NCBI RefSeq assembly: GCF_027587175.1
Contig: NZ_JAPCID010000065.1
Span: 1-40,423, forward strand
Source: Solirubrobacter deserti
Lineage (GTDB): Bacteria > Actinomycetota > Thermoleophilia > Solirubrobacterales > Solirubrobacteraceae
Length of the DNA: 40,423 bases
Direction: 5' to 3'
Each line of letters begins with the position of its first letter. Position 1 is the stretch's first letter. Both the position numbers and the translations under genes were made by a program. Of the stretch, positions 33,748-40,423 are shown piece after piece. The notes under the pieces are model-generated. The model was not told the origin of the DNA and did not search any database. It saw only the letters and a program-made list of their open reading frames with translations.

Positions 33748-34946
33748 GGCAACTCCACGCGCAGGTTGGTTCCGTGTCCAAGTGGGCTCACGACGTGCAT
33801 CTCACCATCCACGGCCCGCACGCGGTCGCGCAGCCCCACGAGGCCGTTGCCGTTGAGCTCGGCGCCGCCGATCCCGTTGTCGAGCACCTCGACCACGAGC
33901 CGGTCGCCCTGCAGCTCGGCGGTGAGCCACGCGCGGGACGCCTCGGCGTGCTTGGCGACGTTGGTCAGGGCCTCGGCGACGAAGAAGTACGCGATCGCCT
34001 CCGTGCCGGGCGAGCAGCGGCGCGGCAGGTCGACGTCGACCGCGACCGGCACCGGGCAGCGGGCCGCGAGGGCGGAGACGGCCGCGTCCAGTCCGCGGTC
34101 GGTCAGCACGGCGGGATGGATGCCGCGCGCGAGGTTGCGCAGCTCCACCAGTGCCTCCTTGGCCTCGCCGTGCGCCTCGGCCACGAGCCGCTGCGTGTGC
34201 ACGGGGTCGTCCGTCGCACGGGCCCGGCCGAGCGTCATCGCGAGCGCGACGAGCCGCTGCTGCGCGCCGTCGTGCAGGTCACGCTCGATCCGGCGCCGCT
34301 CGGCGTCGGCGGCGGCGACCATGCCGGCGCGGGTCTCCTCCAGCGTGTCCACGCGGGCCGACAGACGCTCGCGCTCGCCCGGCTCCAGCAGCAGCCGGGC
34401 CATCGCGAGCTGTACGGCCGCGACCCCGCGTGAGAGCCACGGCGCGGCGCCCAGCGCGGCGATGCCGAGCAGCACGTGCAGGAAGAGCGCCGGGATGTAG
34501 CTGAAGCCGAAGATGTCGTCGCCCGGCGTCGCCCAGCCCCACAGCGGGTAGCTGAGCAGGCCGATCGCGGCGCCCCAGGCGCCGAACACGAGCGTGCCGC
34601 CGAGCCAGCCGACGAACGGCAGCGCGATCAGCGCGTACACCATCTCCAGCCAGGAGCCGCGAGAGCTCATCCAGGAGACCGCCCTGACCGGCACCGACCC
34701 TTCGCGGGGGAACGCACGGGTGGGGAACTCGACGCCGAGCAGGGCGGCCGCGCGGCGCCGCTCCAGGCGCGCGAGCAGGTGGGCGTAGGCGAACGCGCCC
34801 GCGATCAGCGGCGCGCCGGCCAGGGCCAGCAGCAGAAGGGGGACGCCGGCCGCGAGGGTCGGCACGAGGATCAGGAACGAGATGAACCCGATCGCCGCGC
34901 TCAGGGCGACGTAGGTGCTCGTCTCGATCATGCGGCGCACGTTCAT
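33735..34946 (-). CDS. NarL-type sensor histidine kinase with membrane sensor domain
   Basis: A 403-residue kinase. Residues 10-185 contain four or more membrane helices in two blocks (STYVALSAAIGFISFLILVP; LLLLALAGAPLIAGAFAYAH; MVYALIALPFVGWLGGTLVF; ALFLHVLLGIAALGAAPWL), like a DUF/PF13796-type putative sensor. The HisKA_3 phospho-accepting site is H225 in RRRIERDLHDGAQQRLVALA. The HATPase part has AYFFVAEALTNVAKHAEAS (N box) and VEVLDNGIGGAELNGNGLVGLRDRV (G boxes). The ATG at 34946 follows the tandem hairpins behind pspAA. With little extracytoplasmic sequence, it probably senses within the membrane, as LiaS-like kinases do. Confidence 0.93.
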   Translation of the reverse strand: MNVRRMIETSTYVALSAAIGFISFLILVPTLAAGVPLLLLALAGAPLIAGAFAYAHLLARLERRRAAALLGVEFPTRAFPREGSVPVRAVSWMSSRGSWLEMVYALIALPFVGWLGGTLVFGAWGAAIGLLSYPLWGWATPGDDIFGFSYIPALFLHVLLGIAALGAAPWLSRGVAAVQLAMARLLLEPGERERLSARVDTLEETRAGMVAAADAERRRIERDLHDGAQQRLVALAMTLGRARATDDPVHTQRLVAEAHGEAKEALVELRNLARGIHPAVLTDRGLDAAVSALAARCPVPVAVDVDLPRRCSPGTEAIAYFFVAEALTNVAKHAEASRAWLTAELQGDRLVVEVLDNGIGGAELNGNGLVGLRDRVRAVDGEMHVVSPLGHGTNLRVELPCER

Positions 34947-34967
34947 CGTGGTGAACCGTATGCGCCG

Positions 34968-34999
34968 AGCGGGGTGGCTTCCAGACCGGCCACCCCGCT
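34968..34999. terminator. Terminator hairpin between pspAA and the kinase gene
   Basis: AGCGGGGTGGC (34968-34978) and GCCACCCCGCT (34989-34999) form a perfect 11-bp stem with a 10-nt loop. On the + strand it is followed by TCTTT. It lies between the pspAA stop and the kinase start, so functionally it would end - strand transcription of pspA-pspAA. The T-rich tail is on the other strand. Confidence 0.75.
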
Positions 35000-35006
35000 T
35001 CTTTCG

Positions 35007-35024
35007 CCTCCGGTTAGCCGGAGG
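35007..35024. terminator. Second terminator-like hairpin behind pspAA
   Basis: CCTCCGG (35007-35013), loop TTAG, CCGGAGG (35018-35024) is a perfect 7-bp stem, 8 nt beyond the pspAA stop codon. Together with the hairpin at 34968-34999 it forms a tandem that should insulate the kinase operon from the psp operon. Confidence 0.7.
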
Positions 35025-35032
35025 TGGCCTCC

Positions 35033-35311
35033 CTAGTCCGGGATCAGGCCCTCGCCGCTGAACTGCTCGCCGGCCTCGGCGAACGTCAGGTCCGGCGGCG
35101 GGAGGATGATGTCCGACTCCTCGAGCACGTCGTCGGCGACGGGCTTGCCGTCGGAGCGGATGAGCTCGATCAGCGACTGGAACACTTCCTGGAAGCGCTC
35201 CTCGTCGCCGGCCTCGACGATCGAGACGAGCTCGTTGTCGAGCTCGTTGAGGCGGTCGACGTCCTCGTCGGGCAGCTCGTACTGCCCCTCCGTCGCGATA
35301 CGGACGATCAC
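35033..35311 (-). CDS. pspAA: PspA-associated protein PspAA
   Basis: A 92-residue acidic protein starting MIVRIATEGQYELPDEDVDRLNELDNEL and ending in an acidic tail (DLTFAEAGEQFSGEGLIPD). This matches the PspAA family, which is found almost only next to PspA in actinobacteria and some archaea; its role is thought to be regulation of or partnership with PspA. The GTG start overlaps the pspA TGA as GTGA, so expression is coupled. Two tandem hairpins follow the stop. Confidence 0.9.
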   Translation of the reverse strand: MIVRIATEGQYELPDEDVDRLNELDNELVSIVEAGDEERFQEVFQSLIELIRSDGKPVADDVLEESDIILPPPDLTFAEAGEQFSGEGLIPD

Positions 35312-36087
35312 GCGGGCTTCTCCTCGGACTTGGCCGGAGCCTCTTCGCCGGCGCCGAGCGCCTGCTGGGGGGTGCTGCCCTGCCCGAGCTCCGCGCGCAG
35401 GCGGGCGAGGTCGTCGTCGACCGCGGACTGCGAGCTGAGCTCGTGCAGCTGGCGGTCGAGGTCGTCCTGGCCGGCCGTGAGGCTCAGCTGGTCGTCGAAC
35501 GCGCCGGCGGCCTCGAGCTCGTCCATCGCGTTCGCCCGAGCGCGCATGTTCTCGGTCTTGTCGACGGCACGCTGCATCGCCATGCCGACGTCGGCCATCT
35601 CCTCGCCCACGCCGGACGCGGCCTCGGAGATCTTCACGGAGGCCTCGGCGGCGGAGTACTGCGCCTTGATGACCTCCTTCTTGGTGCGGAACTGGTCGAT
35701 CTTCGCGCGGAGCTTCTGCTCCTTGTCGACCAGCTGCTGCTGCTGGTTCTCGAGCTCCTGGACCTGCGTGTCCAGGCCCTGCAGCTCACCCTGGGCGAAC
35801 TGCTTGCGCTCGAGCGCGACGCGCGCGAGGTCTTCCCGGTTCTGGGCAAGCGCCTGGCGCGCCTGCGTGTCCAGCTTCACGACCTGCTGCTCGAGCTTCT
35901 GCTGCTGGAGCTGCAGGCGCTTCTTGGAGGTGACGACGTCGGCAATGCCCTTTTTGACGTTCTGCAACAGCTCCATCTGCTTCTGGTAGCTGTATTCGAG
36001 CGTCTCGCCCGGATCCTCGGCTTTGTCGAGCATCCGGTTGATCTTGGACTTGATTACCGTGGAGAACCGCCCGGACATGCCGGCCAC
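35308..36087 (-). CDS. pspA: Phage shock protein A / IM30 family
   Basis: A 259-residue, almost wholly coiled-coil protein that binds and stabilises stressed membranes (ESCRT-III-like family). It opens VAGMSGRFSTVIKSKINRMLDKAEDPGETLEYSYQKQ, the amphipathic helix plus first hairpin of PspA. Long Gln/Glu/Lys-rich helices (SKKRLQLQQQKLEQQVVKLD; QVQELENQQQQLVDKEQKLR) follow, then an acidic C-terminal region. GTG 36087 is chosen because GGGAGG lies 4 nt upstream; ATG 36078 would be 13 nt away. A perfect 11-bp dyad (36107-36131) stands just upstream of the Shine-Dalgarno. pspAA follows by overlap. Confidence 0.95.
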   Translation of the reverse strand: MAGMSGRFSTVIKSKINRMLDKAEDPGETLEYSYQKQMELLQNVKKGIADVVTSKKRLQLQQQKLEQQVVKLDTQARQALAQNREDLARVALERKQFAQGELQGLDTQVQELENQQQQLVDKEQKLRAKIDQFRTKKEVIKAQYSAAEASVKISEAASGVGEEMADVGMAMQRAVDKTENMRARANAMDELEAAGAFDDQLSLTAGQDDLDRQLHELSSQSAVDDDLARLRAELGQGSTPQQALGAGEEAPAKSEEKPA

Positions 36088-36106
36088 GGCACCTCCCTTC
36101 CCTGTG

Positions 36107-36131
36107 TGGTCGGACTTGGTAAGTCCGACCA
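36107..36131 (-). promoter_or_regulatory. Perfect dyad in the pspA leader
   Basis: TGGTCGGACTT (36107-36117), GGT, AAGTCCGACCA (36121-36131): an 11-bp perfect inverted repeat 10 nt upstream of the GGGAGG ribosome binding site of pspA and 16 nt beyond the stop of the NlpC/P60 gene. There is no U-tract. It may be an operator, an attenuating or stabilising hairpin, or the terminator of the upstream gene. Confidence 0.6.
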
Positions 36132-36147
36132 AGCGTACCCGTCGCGG

Positions 36148-36786
36148 CTAGAAGCCGACAGGATGGCGCTTCGTGTACCCGCGGGAGGGGCGCTTCCAGG
36201 GCCGCCAGCGCGGGCCCTTCTCCATCGCTTTCTTGTGCTGGGCGGCGAGTTTGCGGTCGGCGCCGCGCGGTGAGGAGCCGATGCTCGTATCCAGGCGCAG
36301 GCCCGCGATGACGGCGTAGGCGTGGCCCGGGTTGGCGTAGACGGTGATCCACTGACCCTCGCCCGGCTCGCCCCAGCTCATGAAGTTGCCGGAGGGCAGC
36401 GGAGCCTCGAGGCCGAGGTCGGCGTGGGCGAGCAGCGCGTACGAGACGGTGCCCGAGCAGTCGTAGCCCTTGTCCTCGACCTTGGCGTGGCCGCCGCCGT
36501 AGATGTACGGCTTGTTCTGGATCCGGTTGGCGGCGAAGATCGCCTGCTGGACCTGCGGCGGCGCGTCGGCCGGAGCGGCGGCGCTGCCGTCCGGCAGCAG
36601 CTGCGCGACGGCGCCCGGGACGACCATGTCCGCGGGGGCGGGCGGCGGGGTCGGGACCGGGGTGGGCGCCTGGTAGACGGCGCCGCCCGATTTGTCGGGG
36701 GCCGGCGCCTGCGCCGCGGCAGCGACGGGAAGCACCAGCAATAGCAATGTCGAGATCGCAGCCGCGATCGCCCGCAGGGCAAACAA
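36148..36786 (-). CDS. Secreted NlpC/P60-like cell-wall hydrolase
   Basis: A 212-residue exported protein. The signal peptide is MFALRAIAAAISTLLLLVLPVAAAAQA, followed by a Pro-rich linker (PTPVPTPPPAPADM) and a papain-like domain. Candidate catalytic Cys is C110 (KGYDCSGTVSYAL), with the preceding PYIYGGG typical of NlpC/P60, and candidate His is H155 (NPGHAYAVIAG). The C-terminus is basic (RWRPWKRPSRGYTKRH). Such enzymes cleave peptidoglycan stem peptides. The start is TTG 36786, with AGAGGAA 4-5 nt upstream. The 5' leader carries a c-di-AMP riboswitch, a classic arrangement in actinobacteria, where the ligand turns hydrolase expression off. Confidence 0.88.
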   Translation of the reverse strand: MFALRAIAAAISTLLLLVLPVAAAAQAPAPDKSGGAVYQAPTPVPTPPPAPADMVVPGAVAQLLPDGSAAAPADAPPQVQQAIFAANRIQNKPYIYGGGHAKVEDKGYDCSGTVSYALLAHADLGLEAPLPSGNFMSWGEPGEGQWITVYANPGHAYAVIAGLRLDTSIGSSPRGADRKLAAQHKKAMEKGPRWRPWKRPSRGYTKRHPVGF

Positions 36787-36803
36787 ATGTTCCTCTTTCG
36801 TCG

Positions 36804-36920
36804 GCCTACGGGGTTAGCTGACGGGCTGACGCTGAAAGAGCCTGCGTCTCGCGTTTGCACGCGACTCGCCCCAACTGCAAGTGGGTCCCCCGTCCTCCGG
36901 CGACCAACCGGAGGTTCGGC
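36804..36920 (-). ncRNA. Cyclic-di-AMP riboswitch (ydaO/yuaA class)
   Basis: The - strand RNA starts GCCGAACC, passes a CCUCCGG/CCGGAGG hairpin, ACGGGGGACCCA and UUGGGGCGA, a variable hairpin arm (GUCGCGU/ACGCGAGAC), and ends with CCGUCAGCUAACCCCGUAGG, closing on the first GCC. The GGGGGA-CC, GGGG-GA and CCGUCAGCUAACC blocks are the conserved core of the ydaO class. It sits in the leader of the NlpC/P60 gene, 18 nt before the TTG start and next to its Shine-Dalgarno. Ligand binding usually lowers expression, linking wall hydrolysis to c-di-AMP, osmotic and K+ status. Confidence 0.93.
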
Positions 36921-36932
36921 TTAGCGCGGCAA

Positions 36933-36959
36933 GTTATACAAAGCCGCGGTCACTGTCCA
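36933..36959 (-). promoter_or_regulatory. Putative promoter of the riboswitch/NlpC-P60 transcript
   Basis: TGGACA (36954-36959, 5 of 6 match to TTGACA) and TATAAC (36933-36938, near-consensus) are separated by 15 nt, slightly short. Transcription would begin near 36926, a few nt before the riboswitch. Confidence 0.5.
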
Positions 36960-36960
36960 G

Positions 36961-37083
36961 TTACAAATGCCCCATCTGGGGGGCGTCTTGGATCCTAGAT
37001 CGGCCGGCCGGGCCCGGTTCTTGAGCAGTTGGCGCGCGGGCGCTGGGCGCGGGTCGCGTTCGACACGGTTACCATCGATCAAC
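36961..37083. other. Intergenic remainder between riboswitch promoter and the 37084 gene
   Basis: It contains a GC hairpin, GCCCC-ATCTG-GGGGGC, around 36970 and a TACCAT hexamer at 37070-37075, which could be a -10 for the + strand gene at 37084 and would give an almost leaderless transcript. No -35 was recognised. Confidence 0.3.
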
Positions 37084-38286
37084 GTGCGCCTTGCCTTCGC
37101 CGCGCTTCTGACGCTGCTCGTCGTCGCCGTCGGCTGCGGTGGGTCCGGCAACGACGACCCGCCCGCACAGGGCACGCCGCCGTCCACCCCGCCCGTCACG
37201 GGCCAGTCCGGTGGCGAGGTGCCCGCGACGGGGCCGCCGCTCGGCTTCCCGGTGTTCGCGACCAAGAACACGACGCGCGTCGCCGGCGGGGACGCGGTCG
37301 CCGACGCGGCGGGCGTCGCCCTGGCGACGTATCCCGCGCGGACGCCCGAGTCGCGGCCCACCGCAGTCGTGCTCGCCGAGGTGCGCGCGTGGCAGACCGG
37401 GATCGCCGCGTCCGTGCTGGCCGCCAAGCCGATCCGCGCGCCGATCCTGTTCGCCGACGGCGACACGATCCCGGACGCGACGAAGGCCGCCCTCGACGCT
37501 CTGCAGCCGACGGGATCCAAGGAGGCGGGCGGCGCGCAGGTCATCCGCGTCGGGACCAAGGCACCCGTCGAGGGCTACAAGACCACGGACATCCCGGCGG
37601 CCGCCTCGCCCGCCGCGCTGGCCGCGGCCGTGGACCGGCTCCAGACCTCAGCCGTGGGTTCGGCGTCGAACGCGGTCGTGGTCGTCTCCTCCGAGCATCC
37701 GCAGTACGCGATGCCGGTCGCGGGCTGGGCCGCCAACTCGGGGACGCCGGTGCTGTGGGTGACGCCGCAGGGCGTCCCGCCGGAGACCGAGGCGGCGATC
37801 AAGACGCACCGCGGCGCCGCCATCTACGTCGTCGGCCCCGAGGCCGCGGTGCCCGAGCCGGTGTTCGACGCGCTCGCCAAGCTCGGGACCGTCAAGCGGG
37901 TGACGGGGACCGACCCGGTCAGCACGGCCATCACGTTCGCCCGCTACCAGGACGGGGCGTTCGGCTGGGCGGTCGTCGACCCCGGGCACGGGATCGTGGT
38001 CGCGAACGCGCGCCGGCCTCAGGACGCGGCCGCGGCCGCGCCGCTGAGCGCGCACGGCAAGTACGGGCCGCTGCTGTTGCTCGGCGAGGACGCGGGCACG
38101 CTTCCTCCGGCGCTGCAGGACTACCTGCTCGACATCCAGCCCGGCTACGACGAGGCGACCCCCGCCGTGCGCGGCGTCTACAACCACGGCTGGATCATCG
38201 GTGACGAGAGCGCGCTGGCGGCGGCCGTCCAGGCTCGCATAGATACCCTGCTTGAGATCCAGCCCGTCGAATCCGGAGCCGAGTAG
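37084..38286 (+). CDS. Lipoprotein with cell-wall-binding-repeat-2-like modules
   Basis: A 400-residue exported protein. The signal peptide MRLAFAALLTLLVVAVGC ends in lipobox AVGC (C18), followed by a Gly/Pro/Thr-rich linker. The body repeats a pattern resembling CWB2 modules: TTRVAGGDAVADAAGVAL, then VVLAEVRAWQTGIAASVLAAKPIRAPILF and AQVIRVG, and later NAVVVVSSEHPQYAMPVAGWAANSGTPVLWV, AAIYVVGPEAAV and VKRVTGTDPVSTAITFA. CWB2 modules bind wall polymers in clostridia; here the assignment is by pattern only. The GTG 37084 directly precedes the basic n-region. A short protein gene follows 8 nt after the stop. Confidence 0.7.
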   Translation: MRLAFAALLTLLVVAVGCGGSGNDDPPAQGTPPSTPPVTGQSGGEVPATGPPLGFPVFATKNTTRVAGGDAVADAAGVALATYPARTPESRPTAVVLAEVRAWQTGIAASVLAAKPIRAPILFADGDTIPDATKAALDALQPTGSKEAGGAQVIRVGTKAPVEGYKTTDIPAAASPAALAAAVDRLQTSAVGSASNAVVVVSSEHPQYAMPVAGWAANSGTPVLWVTPQGVPPETEAAIKTHRGAAIYVVGPEAAVPEPVFDALAKLGTVKRVTGTDPVSTAITFARYQDGAFGWAVVDPGHGIVVANARRPQDAAAAAPLSAHGKYGPLLLLGEDAGTLPPALQDYLLDIQPGYDEATPAVRGVYNHGWIIGDESALAAAVQARIDTLLEIQPVESGAE

Positions 38287-38294
38287 ACAGCACC

Positions 38295-38606
38295 ATGGCC
38301 GAAGCCGAGCAGCCCGAACGCCTCCGGCGCGACCGCGAGGTCACCGTCGACGACATCCGTCAGCTCGTCGCGTCCGCCACGCCGCACTTCTCGTACCAGA
38401 TCCGCAACCGCATCCGCAAGCTCGTCGCGGGTCTGCCGACCGACCACCCGGTCCGCGTGTACGCCGAGGCCGAGATCGGCAAGCTCGAGCGCCTCGGCTT
38501 CACGGGCGAGGTCCGCGGCACGCCCAATGAGGACGGCATCGGCCCGCTGGCCTCGGTCAGCGACCACGAGCAGCCTCGCTACCTGCCCGGAGCGACGAAG
38601 GGTTGA
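38295..38606 (+). CDS. Conserved-looking hypothetical protein (103 aa)
   Basis: A 103-residue soluble protein beginning MAEAEQPERLRRDREVTVDDIRQLVASATPHFSYQIRNRIRKLV. It has two basic amphipathic helices and a segment VRVYAEAEIGKLERLGFTGEVRG, then a Pro/Gly tail. No domain recognised. The sequence has good coding character and a clean ATG 8 nt behind the lipoprotein gene, so it is likely real and cotranscribed. Basic helices could bind nucleic acid, but no motif shows this. Confidence 0.7.
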   Translation: MAEAEQPERLRRDREVTVDDIRQLVASATPHFSYQIRNRIRKLVAGLPTDHPVRVYAEAEIGKLERLGFTGEVRGTPNEDGIGPLASVSDHEQPRYLPGATKG

Positions 38607-38821
38607 CCGAGCTGCTCGTCCTGGCGCTCCGCGCGACCTCCGGTCGCCACGCGGAAGCCGCTCGGGACGTGCTGCTCACCGTGATCTTCCTGCAGGTGCT
38701 GGCGGCCTCGGACCATGCCGGGCCGCCGCACGTCTCGTCGCGCGCGCCGCGGCGGATGTTCGCGCCCCGGCCGCGGATGTCGGCGCGGTCGTCGCTGACG
38801 GGCCGCCGCCCGCGCGGCTGA
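38603..38821 (+). CDS. Doubtful small ORF (72 aa)
   Basis: A TTG start overlaps the preceding TGA (TTGA). The product begins MTELLVLALRATSGRHAEAARDVLLTVIFLQVLAA, with one hydrophobic stretch, then a low-complexity Arg/Pro/Ser tail. There is no Shine-Dalgarno and no recognisable domain. In this GC-rich region a spurious ORF of this size is easily found. Otherwise 38607-38856 shows no gene or clear signal. Confidence 0.25.
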   Translation: MTELLVLALRATSGRHAEAARDVLLTVIFLQVLAASDHAGPPHVSSRAPRRMFAPRPRMSARSSLTGRRPRG

Positions 38822-38856
38822 ACCCGTCCACCACTGCGTCTAGCGTCAAGCCTCAG

Positions 38857-40423
38857 ATGGACGGCATCCCCGGCTCGACCCTCACCGGCCCGTTCCCCGT
38901 CGGCCAGTACGCCGCGGCGCTCAAGGACCGTCTGCGCGGCTTCACGCGCGTGCAGGTGTTCGGTGAGGTGTTCGGGTTCAAGGCGGGCCGGGCCAAGGTG
39001 TGGTTCGAGCTGCGGGACGCGAGCGGCGCGCTGCCGTGCTCGATGTGGCGCGAGGACTTCGACCAGCTCAAGGTCGGGCCGCTGACGGACGGGGCGCAGG
39101 TCGTGGTGGCGGGCGGGTGCGACTACTACCCGGGCTCGCGGACCGCTTCGCCGCAGTTCTCGTTCCAGGTGACCCGGTTGCGCGTCGCGGGCGAGGGGGA
39201 CCTGCTCGCGCAGCTCGACCAGCTGCGCAAGCGGCTGCACGCCGAAGGGCTGTTCGCGCCGCAGAAGGACCTTGCGCGCCCGCGCCTGCCGAAGTGCATC
39301 GGGGTCGTGACGGGCGAGTCCGGCAAGGCGCGCGACGACGTGCTCGCCGGGCTGCGCCGCCGCGGCTGGGCGGGCCGGGTCGTGTGGGGGTTCGCCCCCG
39401 TGCAGGACCGGCACGCCGCGCCCGCGATCACGCGCAAGCTGCAGGACCTGGCGGCGTGCGAGGAGGTCGAGGTGATCGTCGTCGCGCGCGGCGGCGGGTC
39501 GCTCGCGGATCTGTTCGCGTTCTGCGACGAGACCCTGTGCCGGACGGTCGCGCTGCTGCGCGTGCCGGTGATCTCGAGCGTCGGCCACCACACGGACCGG
39601 ACGCTGCTCGACGACGTCGCGGCGGTCGCCTGCTCGACGCCGACGCACGCCGCCGAGACCGCCGTGCCGATCGACTGCACCGCCGCCCGCGCCGCGCTCG
39701 GCCAGACCGCCGCGCGCCTGCACCGCCAGGGCCGCCGCGCGGTGATCGAGCGCGCCCGCGCGCTGTCGCGCCTCTCGCGCGCACCGGGCCACCACGTCGC
39801 GCGCCACCGCACCCGCCTGCATCAGCAGCTGCGCGAGCTGCGGGCCGCGACCCGCCGCGCGATCGCGACCGGCGAGCGCACCAACGCGGCCCGCGGCGCC
39901 GCTCTGTCGCGCAAGGCCTCCGCGGCTGCGTTCGGCGTCGAGCGCGCCGGCCGCCGCGCCCGCGCGGACGCCGCGACGCTCGACCGCACCTCGGCCGCCG
40001 CGCTCGAACGCCGCCGCCGCGACCTGGACCGCATCCTCGCGACGCTCGCCGCCCACGACCCGCAGCGCACGCTCGAACGCGGCTACGCCCTGCTCGAGGA
40101 CGAGTCCGGAGAGCCGATCACCAGCGCCGCCGCCGCCCGCGAGCAGGCCGCGCTGACGATCCGCCTCCACGACGGCCGCGTCCAGGCCCGCCCGGAGAGC
40201 GACGCGCCGGCGGGTGACGAGCCGGCGGCGCCGGCCGGCGACGGCGCGGCAAGGACCGGCGAACTCGCGCAAGCGGGCGGCGAAGGCGCGGCGTGGGCCC
40301 GGGACGAGCCGGCAAGCGACGACGGCACGGCAGCCGGCAGCAACCGCCCGGCGGGCGGCGCCGGCGCGCCGCCCCCCGCGGGCACGCCCCCGCGCGGGGG
40401 CCGGCCCGCCACCCCGGCCGGAC
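38857..40423 (+). CDS. xseA: Exodeoxyribonuclease VII large subunit (partial, runs off the right edge)
   Basis: 522 codons are visible with no stop before the window ends. An N-terminal OB fold starts GPFPVGQYAAALKDRLRGFTRVQVFGEV. The nuclease region has PKCIGVVTGESGKARDDVL, VIVVARGGGSLADLFAFCDE, VPVISSVGHHTDRTLLDDVAAV and STPTHAAETAVP, the standard XseA sequence. A long Arg-rich coiled coil follows, and then the terminal motif ERGYALLEDESGEPI near residue 410-425. After that, instead of ending, the protein continues for at least 75 residues as an Ala/Gly/Pro-rich tail. XseA with XseB degrades single-stranded DNA to oligonucleotides. The ATG at 38857 is the only suitable start. Confidence 0.93.
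   Translation, partial: MDGIPGSTLTGPFPVGQYAAALKDRLRGFTRVQVFGEVFGFKAGRAKVWFELRDASGALPCSMWREDFDQLKVGPLTDGAQVVVAGGCDYYPGSRTASPQFSFQVTRLRVAGEGDLLAQLDQLRKRLHAEGLFAPQKDLARPRLPKCIGVVTGESGKARDDVLAGLRRRGWAGRVVWGFAPVQDRHAAPAITRKLQDLAACEEVEVIVVARGGGSLADLFAFCDETLCRTVALLRVPVISSVGHHTDRTLLDDVAAVACSTPTHAAETAVPIDCTAARAALGQTAARLHRQGRRAVIERARALSRLSRAPGHHVARHRTRLHQQLRELRAATRRAIATGERTNAARGAALSRKASAAAFGVERAGRRARADAATLDRTSAAALERRRRDLDRILATLAAHDPQRTLERGYALLEDESGEPITSAAAAREQAALTIRLHDGRVQARPESDAPAGDEPAAPAGDGAARTGELAQAGGEGAAWARDEPASDDGTAAGSNRPAGGAGAPPPAGTPPRGGRPATPAG

Noticed and set aside
38557-40272. Long open frame on the - strand opposite xseA
   Set aside because: It is an antisense frame of GC-rich coding DNA; the + strand has clear XseA motifs and the - strand product is Arg/Ala low complexity.

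Overview
The window is GC-rich (about 70% or more in most genes) and densely packed, with many GTG and TTG starts and short overlaps between genes. Its gene content points to a Gram-positive actinobacterium outside the best-known orders. Clues are the PspA/PspAA/PspAB/HtpX set, a SigF-type sigma factor with an RsbA-type regulator, a MarP-type membrane serine protease, an AddAB-like nuclease pair and a c-di-AMP riboswitch ahead of an NlpC/P60 protein. My best guess is Thermoleophilia (Solirubrobacter- or Conexibacter-like). This is inferred from gene style, not from a marker gene.

Layout. 1-2.1 kb: the end of a sugar-type ABC ATPase, a cupin protein, a SigB/SigF-family sigma factor and an ANTAR response regulator. 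2.1-4.1 kb: an inositol-phosphatase-family protein diverges from a 57-residue membrane peptide that is coupled to a YihY-family protein, apparently through a CTG start. 4-11 kb: two large coupled genes for an AddA/AddB-like helicase-nuclease. 11.1-16.7 kb: a small unknown gene, a strong hairpin, topB and marP in one operon, and a divergent penicillin-binding protein. 16.7-18 kb: a lipoprotein, an SRPBCC protein and a zinc-ribbon protein. 18.1-20.5 kb: an FHA - ParA - receiver - RsbA-like operon. 20.5-25.7 kb: the aspartate-family operon lgt-lysA-hom-thrC-thrB, with an unexplained 151-nt inverted-repeat element between thrC and thrB.

25.8-37 kb looks like an envelope-stress region: htpX-pspAB on the + strand; on the - strand an NlpC/P60 protein under a c-di-AMP riboswitch, pspA-pspAA, a NarL-type two-component pair, a DUF4097 protein and a methyltransferase. 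Between the two Psp halves lies a three-gene cassette (27.3-31.5 kb) of lower GC: an unrecognised 274-residue protein, an unrecognised 179-residue protein, and a 953-residue protein with a KGGTGRT-type ATPase domain followed by about 13 regular TPR-like repeats. This coupled cassette is the best candidate for an undescribed system. It resembles the ATPase-TPR sensors of actinobacterial conflict or signalling cassettes, but its partner proteins match nothing I recognise.

37-40.4 kb: a putative cell-wall-binding lipoprotein, a short conserved-looking protein, a doubtful small ORF, and xseA (exonuclease VII large subunit), which runs off the right edge.

The genes connect in several places. Lgt would lipidate the two lipoproteins encoded here. 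SigF and the RsbA-like protein could be regulator and target. MarP, the PBP, NlpC/P60, Psp and HtpX all concern the cell envelope. AddAB, XseA and TopB all act on DNA repair or recombination intermediates.
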